Shown piece after piece: positions 1 to 9,296 of a stretch of DNA of 45,909 bases. The stretch is from assembly GCA_026989015.1 (NCBI GenBank), contig JALSKD010000166.1, positions 1-45,909 on the forward strand. Direction: 5' to 3'. The DNA is from Gammaproteobacteria bacterium. Lineage in GTDB: Bacteria; Pseudomonadota; Gammaproteobacteria; GCA-001735895. A program made the translations under genes and the position numbers. Each line of letters begins with the position of its first letter. Position 1 is the stretch's first letter. Below the pieces are notes generated by a model, which was not told the DNA's origin, made no database searches, and was given only the letters and a program-made list of their open reading frames with translations.

Positions 1-2
1 CC

Positions 3-1452
3 GGCGGCACCACCCTGGCCGCCAGCAACTGGAACGGCAAACGCCCCTTCGTCGGGCGCAATTTCAGTTTCCGCCCCTATTTCCAGCAGGCCATGAGCGG
101 CCGCCTGGGGCGCTATTTCGCGCTCGGCTCCACCTCGCGCCAGCGCGGCTATTACTTCGCCTGGCCGATCATCCATGCCGCCGAGGCCATTGGGGTACTG
201 GTGGTGAAGATGGACCTGGCCGGTATCGAGCAGCGCTATTCAGGCCACCAGACCCAGTTCATCGTTACCGACCCGGACAGCGTGGTGTTCATCTCGACCC
301 GTTCCGACTGGCTGTTCCACAGCCTCAATCCGCTGTCGCAGCAGACGCGGACCCGACTCACCAACAGCCGGCGCTACCCGGACACCGAGATCCGTCCGCT
401 GCCGTTGGCCTGGGACAATACCTCCGGCGGAAGCATGCAGACGCTGCAACTGGGCACGGGCACTGCGCGCAAGGCCTACCTTTACCAGCAGCAGGAGATG
501 CCGGAAGCGGGATGGCGGGTAGCCATCCTGACGCCGCTGGATCCGGTGAGGCGCGGCAGCCTGGTGGCCACCGGGCTGGCCCTGCTCAGTGCCCTGCTCG
601 GCCTGCTGCTGATCCTGCTGCTGCGGCAGCGGCACCGCCGGAGGCTGGAGCGTCAGCGTTATGCCGAACGCTCGCAACGCGAACTGCAACACCAGGTCGC
701 CCTGCAGACCCGGGATCTGCGCCGGGAAATCGAGGAGCGCAAGCGTACCGAACAACGCCTGCGCGATACCCAGGGCGAACTGATTCAGACCGCCAAGCTG
801 GCGGTGTTGGGTCAAATGTCGGCCAGCATCAGCCATGAGCTGAACAATCCTCTGGCGGCGATACGCGGCTACGCCGACAACGCACGCCGTTTCCTCGAGC
901 GCGGCGAAACCGACCCGGTGGATCAGAACCTCCAGCGCATCGGCGAACTCACCAAACGCATGGGAAAGATCAGTTCACAACTGAAGCAGTTTGCGCGAAA
1001 ATCCAGCGACCGACTGGAGCCGGTGCGCATCGAGCCGGTGATCCAGACCGCCATCGACCTGGTGACGCCACAATACCGCCGCTGCGGAATCCACATCGAC
1101 ACAGCCTGTCCGCAGCCGGGGCCTCGCGCGCTGGCCGAGATCATCCCGCTGGAGCAGGTGTTGATCAACCTCATCAACAATGCGGTGCAGGCGCTGGACG
1201 GCGAAGGTCGCATCCTCATAGGCTGCGAACGGCAGCAGGAATGGGTGCTGATCCATGTGGACGACGACGGCCCCGGTCTCGATGAACAGGCACTGGAGCA
1301 TATCTTTGACCCCTTCTATACCACCAAGAAGACCGGCCTCGGCCTCGGACTGTCGATCTCGGCGCGCATCATGGACAGCATGAACGGTCACCTTTCCGCC
1401 GCCAACCGCCCGCAGGGCGGGGCCCGTTTCACCATATCACTGATGGCAGCCG

Positions 1453-1460
<8 letters not shown>
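3..1460 (+). CDS. dctB: C4-dicarboxylate sensor histidine kinase DctB-like (5' end outside window)
   Basis: The reading frame is open from base 3, so the start lies upstream of the window. The N-terminal part reads as the end of an extracytoplasmic Cache/PAS-like sensor domain of DctB type (NFSFRPYFQQA, then a Gly-Ser-Thr turn and a GYYFAWPI strand). A hydrophobic Leu-rich segment at about 555-620 is the second membrane helix and is followed by a basic linker and coiled coil. The HisKA box SISHELNNPLAAI has its phospho-acceptor His at 834-836. The ATPase domain shows the N box (NLINNAVQAL), DDGPGL and the GLGLGLSIS G2 box. Such kinases sense dicarboxylates such as succinate and phosphorylate DctD. 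The stop overlaps dctD by 8 nt, so the pair is an operon. The ligand is inferred from family only; the dctPQM transporter is not in view. Confidence 0.9.
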
Positions 1461-2817
<1,357 letters not shown>

Positions 2818-2848
2818 CCCGCGCCTCAGCGGATGCCGCAGGCCGGTT

Positions 2849-3457
2849 TCATCGCGAGGCCACCCAGTGATGCAGCAACACGCCCAGCGCCGATGAAATG
2901 CTGTCGCCAAAGGCGATCACGCCATCCTCGTGCCCGGCCATGAACAGGATGCGCTTGCCGGACAGCTGGCCGCTGCGGAAGCCCTGTTCGACGGCGCGGG
3001 CCATCTGCGGGGTGCCATAGGCCACCGTCGCTGCGGTGCGGGGCAAGCCCGCGTTCAGTCCGTAGCGCCACAACCGATGCTCATGCAGCACACAGGCTAT
3101 GGCCGGATCGAGCCGGTAGATCATCGCATGGGTCAGCGCCTCCGATGACGGTGGCAACACCCCCCGGGCACGCAGCCGGTTGGCGGCAATGTCCGCTTCC
3201 AGCACCTGTGTGAAATGGCGCTGCTCCAGGGTTTCGAGATGGCCGCTCTGGCTGGCCGAAATGACGAACAGGCCGTCCTCTGTACGCTGGCTCAGATTGC
3301 CATAGCCGTAGCCATCATAACGGTCCGGGTGCTGACCGATCATGTCGAGTCCATGCAGAATGGCGCGGCAGACCTTCAAATGCTCCAGGTCTTCGCCGGG
3401 TGGTGGACCCGGCTCGAAATCGAGACGGTACTTGATGACGCCTTCCTGTTCGGTCAT
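2849..3457 (-). CDS. class II aldolase/adducin-family protein
   Basis: The 202-residue protein has the class II aldolase/adducin signature: a GYGNLSQR strand-turn, the catalytic-type acid in PPSSEALTH (Glu106), the metal-binding HxH in LHEHRLW (His125 and His127) and a third candidate metal His in AGHEDG (His176). These match the zinc ligands of fuculose-phosphate and related aldolases, so a metal-dependent lyase or isomerase fold is well supported. The substrate cannot be read from the sequence. The gene converges on dctD with a 31-nt gap and is divergent from the RAYT gene. The length is near the usual 200-215 residues, so it looks intact. No neighbour indicates a sugar or methionine-salvage pathway. 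Confidence 0.8.
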   Translation of the reverse strand: MTEQEGVIKYRLDFEPGPPPGEDLEHLKVCRAILHGLDMIGQHPDRYDGYGYGNLSQRTEDGLFVISASQSGHLETLEQRHFTQVLEADIAANRLRARGVLPPSSEALTHAMIYRLDPAIACVLHEHRLWRYGLNAGLPRTAATVAYGTPQMARAVEQGFRSGQLSGKRILFMAGHEDGVIAFGDSISSALGVLLHHWVASR

Positions 3458-3498
3458 GGAACTGCCTGTGAAAGTGACTCAGATCAAAAGTATTTTTA

Positions 3499-3517
3499 GG
3501 GGTCAGTCACCTTAATT
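3499..3517 (+). repeat. RAYT-associated 5' motif (GGGGTCAGTC-type)
   Basis: The sequence GGGGTCAGTCACCTTAATT lies 60 nt upstream of the RAYT start. Motifs beginning GGGGTCAG and ending AATTAA or similar are, from memory, frequently found at the ends of RAYT gene units in gammaproteobacteria. No matching inverted copy was found downstream of the gene, so the element end is assigned on one side only. Confidence 0.4.
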
Positions 3518-3577
3518 GCCGCCCTGCCAGGCATCGGATAGACTGGAACGGATTCATGGAGACGGGAGGACACGGCC

Positions 3578-4267
3578 ATGCCGAGAAAACCGCGGTTCTA
3601 CCTGCCCGGTTACCCGGTACACATCGTACAACGGGGGCACAACCAGGATAAGGTGTTTTTCGCAAAGGAGGACTACCTGGCCTACCTCGACTGGCTGCAG
3701 GAAGGCTCGGAATGGTACGAAGTGCCGATACACGCCTATGTCCTGTTGCCGAACCGGATCCACATTCTCTGCTCACCCCCCGACAAGGAAGCCGCCAGCC
3801 GGATGATGCAGTACCAGGGTCGCCGCTATGTACCCTATGTGAATGCCACCTACGGCATGACCGGCACCCTGTGGCAGGGCCGCTACAAGGCCAGCCTGAT
3901 CGACCCGGACACCTGGCTGCTACCGACCATGGTCTATATCGAAACCCAGTCCATCCGCAGCGGTCTCGGAAAATCGGCAGGTGCCTGGAAATGGTCCAGC
4001 TACCATCACAACGCCCGAGGCAAGACGGACCCGCTGATCACCCCGCAGGAACACTACCTGGCCCTCGCCCGCAGCGGCAGGAAACGACTGGAAAAATACG
4101 ATGCCCTGGTCAAGGCCGGAGTGACGCCCCAGCAGATCCGCGATATCGAGGATGCCTGGCAGACCGGCACGCCCATCGGGCCCGACAGCTTCAAGCGCAT
4201 GGTCGAACGCAGGCTCAAGCTGAAGGTAGGGCATCCCAGGCGCGGACGCCCCAGAAAAACCGCCTGA
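3578..4267 (+). CDS. REP-associated tyrosine transposase (RAYT / IS200-like Y1 family), HUH motif degenerate
   Basis: The 229-residue protein opens with the family hallmark MPRKPRFYLPGYPVHIVQRG and continues with FFAKEDYLAYLDWL, HAYVLLPN, GTLWQGRYKAS, the catalytic-type Tyr120 in MVYIETQ and WKWSSYHHNARG, all in the usual RAYT order. RAYTs are single-stranded DNA transposases thought to mobilise or maintain REP hairpins. The HUH metal-binding motif, normally NHVHLL, here reads NRIHIL, so the first metal-coordinating His is Arg60 while His62 remains. That change predicts weak or lost nicking activity unless another residue compensates. The C-terminal basic tail (HPRRGRPRKTA) is typical of the family. 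A GGGGTCAG motif lies upstream and a 12-bp hairpin starts 6 nt after the stop. No second copy is present in the window. Confidence 0.88.
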   Translation: MPRKPRFYLPGYPVHIVQRGHNQDKVFFAKEDYLAYLDWLQEGSEWYEVPIHAYVLLPNRIHILCSPPDKEAASRMMQYQGRRYVPYVNATYGMTGTLWQGRYKASLIDPDTWLLPTMVYIETQSIRSGLGKSAGAWKWSSYHHNARGKTDPLITPQEHYLALARSGRKRLEKYDALVKAGVTPQQIRDIEDAWQTGTPIGPDSFKRMVERRLKLKVGHPRRGRPRKTA

Positions 4268-4272
4268 TGCCC

Positions 4273-4299
4273 CGGCAATGCGAATTCTTCGCATTGCCG
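4273..4299. repeat. perfect 12-bp stem hairpin behind the RAYT gene (REP-like or terminator)
   Basis: The arms CGGCAATGCGAA and TTCGCATTGCCG are perfect inverted copies separated by the 3-nt loop TTC. No T-run follows on either strand, so it is not a canonical intrinsic terminator. Its position 6 nt behind the RAYT stop makes a cognate REP/BIME-like hairpin plausible. No second copy was seen in this window. Confidence 0.6.
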
Positions 4300-4467
4300 A
4301 CCCGTTCACAGGCTTTTCCCCTGCCATCGGCTAGTCTAAGCTCTGTATACAGCCCCCCCTGGCCACGAGCCAGCAGGCTGCAGTCGTCGCGGCACCGACC
4401 GCCTCTCCGAGACACGCCCGGATTCAGGCAGCGCCGTTTTCGCCACCACAGACCGGCAGTAGAGAAG

Positions 4468-5475
4468 ATGGTCCCACCCTTGAAGTCCTTGCTGATCCGC
4501 TCGGCCATGAGCCGCTTCACGAGAAGCCTCGGCCGCAGCCTGGCCGGCCGTTTCGTTCCGGTGTTCATGATGCACCGGGTGAGCGACAAGGAGGGCCGGC
4601 TGAATACGGCCTATCTGGCCATGCTGCGCAAGCAGCTCGAATACATACGGCGCGAGGGCTACCGCCCCATGCCTGTCGAAGACGTGCTGCAGTTGCTGCG
4701 CAACGGTGAACCCTTGCCACTCAACGCGGTCAGTTTTACCGTCGATGACGGCTTCCTCGACCAGGCCGAACATCTCGGCCCCCTGTTTGCCGAGTTCGAC
4801 ATACCGCTGACCTATTTCCTGATCAGCGATTTCCTCGAGCGCAGGCTCTGGTCCTGGGACGACCAGCTCCATTACATCCTGACCCGCAGCCCCCGTCCAC
4901 GGCTGACATTGACCCTGCCGGACGGCAGCGAAGCCGTCTACGACACCGACCGTTACGAGGAACAGTTCCGTCCCTTGCGCAACCGACTCAAGAAGGTCAG
5001 CCATTCACGCATCTACGACTGGATGGATGTGCTCTATGAGCAGGCCGATGTCGAGCGCCCGGACGGCATCCCGGAATCCTTTGCGCCGATGAGCTGGCAG
5101 GATGCCCGGTGCCTCCAGCAGCAGGGGCACTACCTGGCCCCGCACACCCGCAGCCACCGCATTCTCTCGCAGCTGCAGCCGCAGGAGGTCGAAGAGGAAA
5201 TCATCGGCAGTTGCGACATGCTCGAACAGCGGCTGGAGCATTACTCCCCGGTCTTCGCCTACCCCACCGGGCGGCTCGGGGATTTCGGCGAGCGGGAGAT
5301 GGATTTCCTCGCCACCACCCATCTTCTGGGCGCGGTATCGACGGTACCCGGCCCGGTCACACGGGACAGCCACCCCTGGGCTGCGCCGCGCTACAGCATG
5401 CCCGGGGATTTCGACACCTTTCTGCAGTACCTGGACTATATCGAGGCCTTCAACACCCGACTGCGCCAAGGCTGA
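4468..5475 (+). CDS. polysaccharide deacetylase family protein (NodB/CE4)
   Basis: The 335-residue protein contains the carbohydrate esterase 4 signatures: motif 1 as SFTVDDGF (Asp93 base and Asp94 metal ligand), motif 2 as HTRSH (metal His226 and His230), and a downstream FAYPTGR strand like motif 3. Such enzymes remove N- or O-acetyl groups from peptidoglycan, chitin-like or exported polysaccharides. The N-terminus is short and basic with little hydrophobic sequence, so there is no clear signal peptide. The frame is open far upstream, over the RAYT gene, but only the part from about 4468 reads as protein. ATG 4468 is chosen; ATG 4507 is a credible alternative, and neither has a strong ribosome site. 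It probably serves cell-surface polysaccharide metabolism, though no glycan cluster surrounds it. Confidence 0.82.
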   Translation: MVPPLKSLLIRSAMSRFTRSLGRSLAGRFVPVFMMHRVSDKEGRLNTAYLAMLRKQLEYIRREGYRPMPVEDVLQLLRNGEPLPLNAVSFTVDDGFLDQAEHLGPLFAEFDIPLTYFLISDFLERRLWSWDDQLHYILTRSPRPRLTLTLPDGSEAVYDTDRYEEQFRPLRNRLKKVSHSRIYDWMDVLYEQADVERPDGIPESFAPMSWQDARCLQQQGHYLAPHTRSHRILSQLQPQEVEEEIIGSCDMLEQRLEHYSPVFAYPTGRLGDFGEREMDFLATTHLLGAVSTVPGPVTRDSHPWAAPRYSMPGDFDTFLQYLDYIEAFNTRLRQG

Positions 5476-5483
5476 TGCCGGCC

Positions 5484-5801
5484 TCAGGCATGACCGGCAT
5501 TGCTGTCGGTGGGGGCGTGGTAGTAGAAGCTGGATTCGGCCTCGGCCTTGCACTCGTCGAGCAGCGCCATCAGCCGGGACTGGGCATCGCTGACCGACAT
5601 GCAGGATTCACAGTTCGGATCACCACAGGGCTGCCGCGAATGCAGCCAGAAATGCACGGCTCCGGACAACAGACCCGAAGCGACCTCCCAGGGATCAGCC
5701 TCCGGGTCACTGTCCATCAGGCGATTGCCCAGATCCACCGCTTCACGCGCGGCCCGGTCGAAAGGGCTTTCGTCTTCGGGAATGGGTTCTTCACTGTGCA
5801 T
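5484..5801 (-). CDS. small acidic protein with a Cys cluster, function unknown
   Basis: This 105-residue acidic protein has no recognised family. A mid-protein CGDPNCESC cluster (C-x4-C-x2-C) could bind a metal or an Fe-S cluster. The rest reads as amphipathic helices (FDRAAREAVDLGNRLM, then AQSRLMALLDECKAEAE). It lies 38 nt downstream of moaC on the same strand, with an AGG-containing ribosome site 10-12 nt before its ATG, and is likely the last gene of the cbpA-degQ-moaC transcript. It converges on the deacetylase gene with an 8-nt gap. Codon quality and tight spacing support a real gene. A role linked to molybdenum cofactor synthesis would be guilt by association only. Confidence 0.6.
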   Translation of the reverse strand: MHSEEPIPEDESPFDRAAREAVDLGNRLMDSDPEADPWEVASGLLSGAVHFWLHSRQPCGDPNCESCMSVSDAQSRLMALLDECKAEAESSFYYHAPTDSNAGHA

Positions 5802-5839
5802 GTCGTCAAAACCTGTGATGAAAAAGGCGACAGTCTAGG

Positions 5840-6325
5840 CTAGACGGCTTCGCGGTTCCACTCGCCCGACTTGCCGCCGGACTTGTGGATCAGGCGCACC
5901 TGCGTGATCTCCATGCCCCGATCCACCGCCTTGCACATGTCGTAGATGGTCAGCAGCGCGATCTGTACGCCGGTCAGAGCCTCCATTTCCACTCCCGTCT
6001 GCCCCTTCAGCTCGGCGGTCACCTGGCAGCGGATGCGCGAGGCTTCACGCTCGATGCCGAAGTCCACCGCCACCCGGGTCAGCATCAGCGGGTGACACAG
6101 CGGAATCAGGTCGGCAGTGCGCTTGGTGGCCATGATGCCGGCCACCCGGGCGATGCCCAGCACATCGCCCTTGCGGTGTTGCCCCTGCTCGATCAGTGAA
6201 AGGGTTTCCGGCCGCATGACGATCCAGCCCTCGGCAATGGCGCGGCGGCGGGTTTCATCCTTGCCGCCGACATCGACCATGTGGGCCTCTCCGGCGGCAT
6301 CGAAATGGGTCAGGGGCGAGGACAT
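5840..6325 (-). CDS. moaC: cyclic pyranopterin monophosphate synthase MoaC
   Basis: MoaC converts the MoaA product 3',8-cyclo-7,8-dihydroGTP to cyclic pyranopterin monophosphate in molybdenum cofactor synthesis in the cytoplasm. The 161-residue length fits the family. Conserved blocks are all present: [12 protein letters not shown] at the N-terminus, [28 protein letters not shown] and the catalytic Lys-containing KSGGKSG near the C-terminus. The start at 6325 has a GGAGT ribosome site and lies 12 nt after the degQ stop, so it is cotranscribed with cbpA-degQ. No other moa, moe or mog gene is in the window, so MoaC sits apart from its pathway and alongside chaperone genes. Confidence 0.96.
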   Translation of the reverse strand: MSSPLTHFDAAGEAHMVDVGGKDETRRRAIAEGWIVMRPETLSLIEQGQHRKGDVLGIARVAGIMATKRTADLIPLCHPLMLTRVAVDFGIEREASRIRCQVTAELKGQTGVEMEALTGVQIALLTIYDMCKAVDRGMEITQVRLIHKSGGKSGEWNREAV

Positions 6326-6337
6326 GGAGACTCCGGG

Positions 6338-7735
6338 TTATTGCAGCAACAGTTGCAGCATGCGGTCTCCACGGCGCAAGGTCAACAGCAGGGAACGGCT
6401 GCGCGCGGCCGCGGCCTTCGCCTGCTCCAGATTGCTGACCCGACGCTGATTGATGGCGATGAGGATATCGTCGGGGCGAACACCGGAGAACCAGGCGATG
6501 GAATCCTGTTCCACTTCCAGCACCTGCAGGTATTCGCTGACGCCGCGACGGATGTCGTCATCACGAATACTGCCGATCCTGGCGCCGGCCAGGCGCACAT
6601 GGATTTCACCGCCGTCCAGGCTGGGCACCCGCGGCTCCTCCACCGTGAGGCGGACAAGTCGCAGCTTGCCGCCGCGCAGGAACTCGATCTCCACCTTCTG
6701 CCCCAGGCGCATCAGGCCGACCAGATTGCGGATATCCAGCGACGAACGGACCTTGCGACCGTTGACGCGCAGGATCACATCACCGATCTGCAATCCACCG
6801 CGCTGCGCAGGCGACCCCTGCTCGACCCGGGTGACGATGGCACCCTGGCGTGATTCCAGATCGAAGGCCTGGGCCAGATCGGCGTTCAGGTCCTGCGCCT
6901 CCACCCCGAGACGACCGCGCTTGACCTCGCCGTTCTCGATCAGCTGCTGCATGATGTCACGCACCAGGTTGATGGGAATGGCAAAACCGATGCCGATGTT
7001 GCCCTGGCCACCGCCCTCGGCTCCGAGAATGGCCGTGTTGACCCCGACCAGCCGACCTTTCAGATCCACCAGTGCGCCGCCGGAGTTGCCCGGGTTGATG
7101 GAGGCATCGGTCTGGATGAAATCCTCGTAGGATTCGATGCCCAGTCCGGAGCGACCGAGTGCCGATACGATGCCCGAGGTAACCGTCTGCCCGAGCCCGA
7201 AGGGGTTGCCGATGGCCACCACGAAATCGCCGACCCGCAAAGCGTCGGAGTCACCCAGTTCGATTACGGTCAGTTTTTTTGGTGGCACCTTGATCACCGC
7301 GATATCGGTATCCGGATCCCGGCCGATGACCTCGGCATCCAGTTCGCGGCCATCACGCAGGGTGACGCGGATCTGCACGGCATCCTCGATCACATGGTTG
7401 TTGGTCAGAATGTAGCCGTTGTCGGCGTCGACAATGACACCGGACCCCAGGCTCTGGGTCTCGGCCTTGCGCTCGACACCCGGATTGCCGAAAAAATGCT
7501 GGAAAAAGGGATCGTCGAACAGCGGGCTGCGCACCGTGAGCTGACCGCGGGTGGAGATATTGACCACTGCCGGCGTGGCCCGTTCGAGCATCGGCGCCAG
7601 GCTTGGCAGTGGCTGGCCGTCCACGGCCGCGGGCAGGGCCGAACGCCCCATGCCACTGAACGACAGGCCGAGCAGGAAGGCCAGTGCCAGCGCGGCGAAC
7701 GCAGGAAGTGTTCTTGTCCCGCCTGAGCGTACCAT
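6338..7735 (-). CDS. degQ: periplasmic serine protease/chaperone, DegQ/DegP (HtrA) family
   Basis: The 465-residue protein starts with a hydrophobic export signal or anchor (about residues 10-28). The trypsin-like domain holds the triad His114 (TNNHVIEDA), Asp144 (DPDTDIAVIKV) and Ser218 (NPGNSGGALVD). Two PDZ domains follow: about 255-350 (GAIVTRVEQGSPAQRGGL, VILRVNGRKV) and about 385-465 (VRPDDILIAINQRRV). This is the DegQ/DegP architecture used to degrade or hold misfolded envelope proteins. The linker after the signal is short, closer to DegQ than to DegP. Its ATG overlaps the cbpA stop in a TGATG, so the two are translationally coupled. An inner-membrane-anchored DegS is excluded by the second PDZ domain. 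Confidence 0.93.
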   Translation of the reverse strand: MVRSGGTRTLPAFAALALAFLLGLSFSGMGRSALPAAVDGQPLPSLAPMLERATPAVVNISTRGQLTVRSPLFDDPFFQHFFGNPGVERKAETQSLGSGVIVDADNGYILTNNHVIEDAVQIRVTLRDGRELDAEVIGRDPDTDIAVIKVPPKKLTVIELGDSDALRVGDFVVAIGNPFGLGQTVTSGIVSALGRSGLGIESYEDFIQTDASINPGNSGGALVDLKGRLVGVNTAILGAEGGGQGNIGIGFAIPINLVRDIMQQLIENGEVKRGRLGVEAQDLNADLAQAFDLESRQGAIVTRVEQGSPAQRGGLQIGDVILRVNGRKVRSSLDIRNLVGLMRLGQKVEIEFLRGGKLRLVRLTVEEPRVPSLDGGEIHVRLAGARIGSIRDDDIRRGVSEYLQVLEVEQDSIAWFSGVRPDDILIAINQRRVSNLEQAKAAAARSRSLLLTLRRGDRMLQLLLQ

Positions 7736-8718
7736 CAGAAGCGGCGCGGATTGAAACCAGCGAATTTCTGTTTCATGTCCTCATAGAAGCCGCGCGCATC
7801 ATCGTCCTTCGCCGGGGGTGAGTGAATCTGAATCTCCACCAGCTGGTCGCCCTTGGGCTTGCCCGGCATGCCGCGTCCCTTGAGCCGCATCTTCTGCCCG
7901 GACTGGATGCCCGCCTTGAGCTTGAGGTCCACCTTGCCGTCCAGTGTCGGTACCGTGACCTTCTCGCCCAGCGCCGCCTCCCAGGGCGTGACCGGCAGGG
8001 TCAGCAGGATGTTCTTGCCGTCGAGCCGGAAGTGACGGTGTGGCAGGATATTGATCTCCAGCAGCAGGTCGCCCGGCTCGCCACCCGACAGCGAGGGATG
8101 CCCCTGCCTGGCCAGGCGAATCTTCTGCCCCTGTTGCACACCCTTGGGAATGCTGATCTTCAGCTTCTTCATCGTCGCTGTGACCACGCCACCGGCGCCG
8201 GGTTCGCCGCGCGACAGCTGGATCAGCTTTTCACCGCCGTGGTAGGCTTCTTCGAGCGTGATGTCGAGTTTCAATGTCTGGTCCTGACCCTTGCGCGGAC
8301 GCGCGCGGTAGCCACCATAGCTGCCGCCTGCGCCGTCAAAACCGGCGTCGCCACCAAAGCCGTAGCTGTAGCTGCGGCGCCCGCTGCCTCCCGCCGCATG
8401 CTGGCGGAAGATCTGTTCGAAGAAATCGCTGAAGTCGGCACCTTCGAAACCGCTGCCGGCCGCCTGTTCCCAGCCTCCGGCGTTGAAGTCCTGCCCGTGC
8501 TTCCAGTTCTCGCCGAACTGGTCATAGGCCTTGCGCTTTTCCGGATCCTTGAGCACCTCGTAGGCCTCGTTGACTTCCTTGAAGCGCTCCTCGGCGTCGG
8601 CCTCCTTGTTGACATCAGGATGGTACTTGCGCGCCAGCTTCCGGTAGGCCTTTTTGATGGCGGCCTGATCGGCGTTGCGGTCCACGCCCAGAACCTTGTA
8701 GTAATCCTGAAATTTCAT
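7735..8718 (-). CDS. cbpA: DnaJ-family co-chaperone, curved DNA-binding protein CbpA
   Basis: The 327-residue protein has an N-terminal J domain (about 5-70) with the HPD motif at 33-35, a Gly/Phe/Ser-rich linker with [17 protein letters not shown], and the paired C-terminal substrate-binding domains (about 120-315). There is no four-repeat Cys zinc finger, which separates it from DnaJ and makes it CbpA-like. It should stimulate DnaK ATPase and hold unfolded proteins; E. coli CbpA also binds curved DNA. It follows hsp20 after a terminator and leads the cbpA-degQ-moaC run, and its stop overlaps the degQ start. No strong ribosome site precedes the ATG at 8718. Confidence 0.93.
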   Translation of the reverse strand: MKFQDYYKVLGVDRNADQAAIKKAYRKLARKYHPDVNKEADAEERFKEVNEAYEVLKDPEKRKAYDQFGENWKHGQDFNAGGWEQAAGSGFEGADFSDFFEQIFRQHAAGGSGRRSYSYGFGGDAGFDGAGGSYGGYRARPRKGQDQTLKLDITLEEAYHGGEKLIQLSRGEPGAGGVVTATMKKLKISIPKGVQQGQKIRLARQGHPSLSGGEPGDLLLEINILPHRHFRLDGKNILLTLPVTPWEAALGEKVTVPTLDGKVDLKLKAGIQSGQKMRLKGRGMPGKPKGDQLVEIQIHSPPAKDDDARGFYEDMKQKFAGFNPRRF

Positions 8719-8733
8719 TGTCTGTCTGCTCTG

Positions 8734-8760
8734 AAAAAATCGCCGCTCCGTGGAGCGGCG
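8734..8760 (-). terminator. rho-independent terminator of hsp20
   Basis: Read on the minus strand, a perfect stem CGCCGCTCC/GGAGCGGCG is followed directly by six T. It lies between the hsp20 stop (8792) and the cbpA start (8718), so it ends the heat-shock transcript or attenuates read-through into cbpA. Confidence 0.85.
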
Positions 8761-8762
8761 CC

Positions 8763-8771
8763 ATTATCCCA
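8763..8771 (-). promoter_or_regulatory. possible extended -10 promoter for cbpA
   Basis: On the minus strand the sequence TGGGATAAT matches an extended -10 element (TGnTATAAT with one change). No convincing -35 is present. The start site would fall near 8756, inside the hsp20 terminator hairpin. Confidence 0.35.
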
Positions 8772-8791
8772 TGAAATCAATGCGCCGTATG

Positions 8792-9196
8792 CTATTGCTT
8801 GATCTCGATCTTGCGCAGGGTTTCCACCGGGCGCTTGCGGCCTATGGTCAGCACCAGTACGCCGTGGCGGCTCTCGGCGGAAATGGCGTTGATATCGGCG
8901 TCATCCGGCAGCGTGAACTGACGGCGGAACAGCCCGTGACGGCGTTCGTTGCGGCTCATGCACTCGCTTTCTTCCAGCTCCACGGGGTCGCGCTTCGCTT
9001 CCACGGTGAGCATGTTCTTCTCTTCGGTAATGTCGATCTGCTGCGGGTCGATGCCGGGCAGATCGAGATACAGACGGTATGCGTCCTTGCCTTCGACGAT
9101 ATCCACCTGCGGGCGCCACAGCACTTCCCGATTCTCATCGCGCAGAGCGCCGGGATTGATGACATTCAGCGGATCGAAAAAGTAATTCTGCAACAT
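8792..9196 (-). CDS. small heat shock protein Hsp20 / alpha-crystallin family
   Basis: The 134-residue protein has the alpha-crystallin fold: PQVDIVEGKDAYRLYLDLPGI, then an ITEEKNMLTVEAKR strand pair and the closing ADINAISAESRHGVLVLTIGRK signature. It acts as an ATP-independent holdase for unfolding proteins in the cytoplasm. The start is set at 9196 (MLQNYFFDP) because AGGAGG lies 8 nt upstream and an upstream in-frame ATG at 9256 has no such site. A sigma-32 promoter is visible further upstream and an intrinsic terminator closes the gene, so it is a single-gene heat-shock unit ahead of cbpA-degQ. Confidence 0.93.
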   Translation of the reverse strand: MLQNYFFDPLNVINPGALRDENREVLWRPQVDIVEGKDAYRLYLDLPGIDPQQIDITEEKNMLTVEAKRDPVELEESECMSRNERRHGLFRRQFTLPDDADINAISAESRHGVLVLTIGRKRPVETLRKIEIKQ

Positions 9197-9263
9197 GATG
9201 GTAACCTCCTGAACACATGTCGTGACAACGGACTCACGGCCCGCGTTTCTCTGCATCCGGAGA

Positions 9264-9288
9264 TAGGGGCGCAGCGGACTTTTTCAAG
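9264..9288 (-). promoter_or_regulatory. sigma-32 (heat shock) promoter of hsp20
   Basis: On the minus strand CTTGAA (9283-9288) is followed after 13 nt by CCCCTA (9264-9269), close to the sigma-32 consensus CTTGAA-N13/15-CCCCAT. It sits about 70 nt before the hsp20 start, within the 100-bp gap between hsp20 and the GGDEF/EAL gene. Confidence 0.85.
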
Positions 9289-9296
9289 GCCGCCAA

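Noticed and set aside
3712-4467. 5' extension of the deacetylase frame across the RAYT gene
   Set aside because: The extension is the other frame of RAYT and is Pro/Arg-rich nonsense; protein-like sequence starts near 4468.
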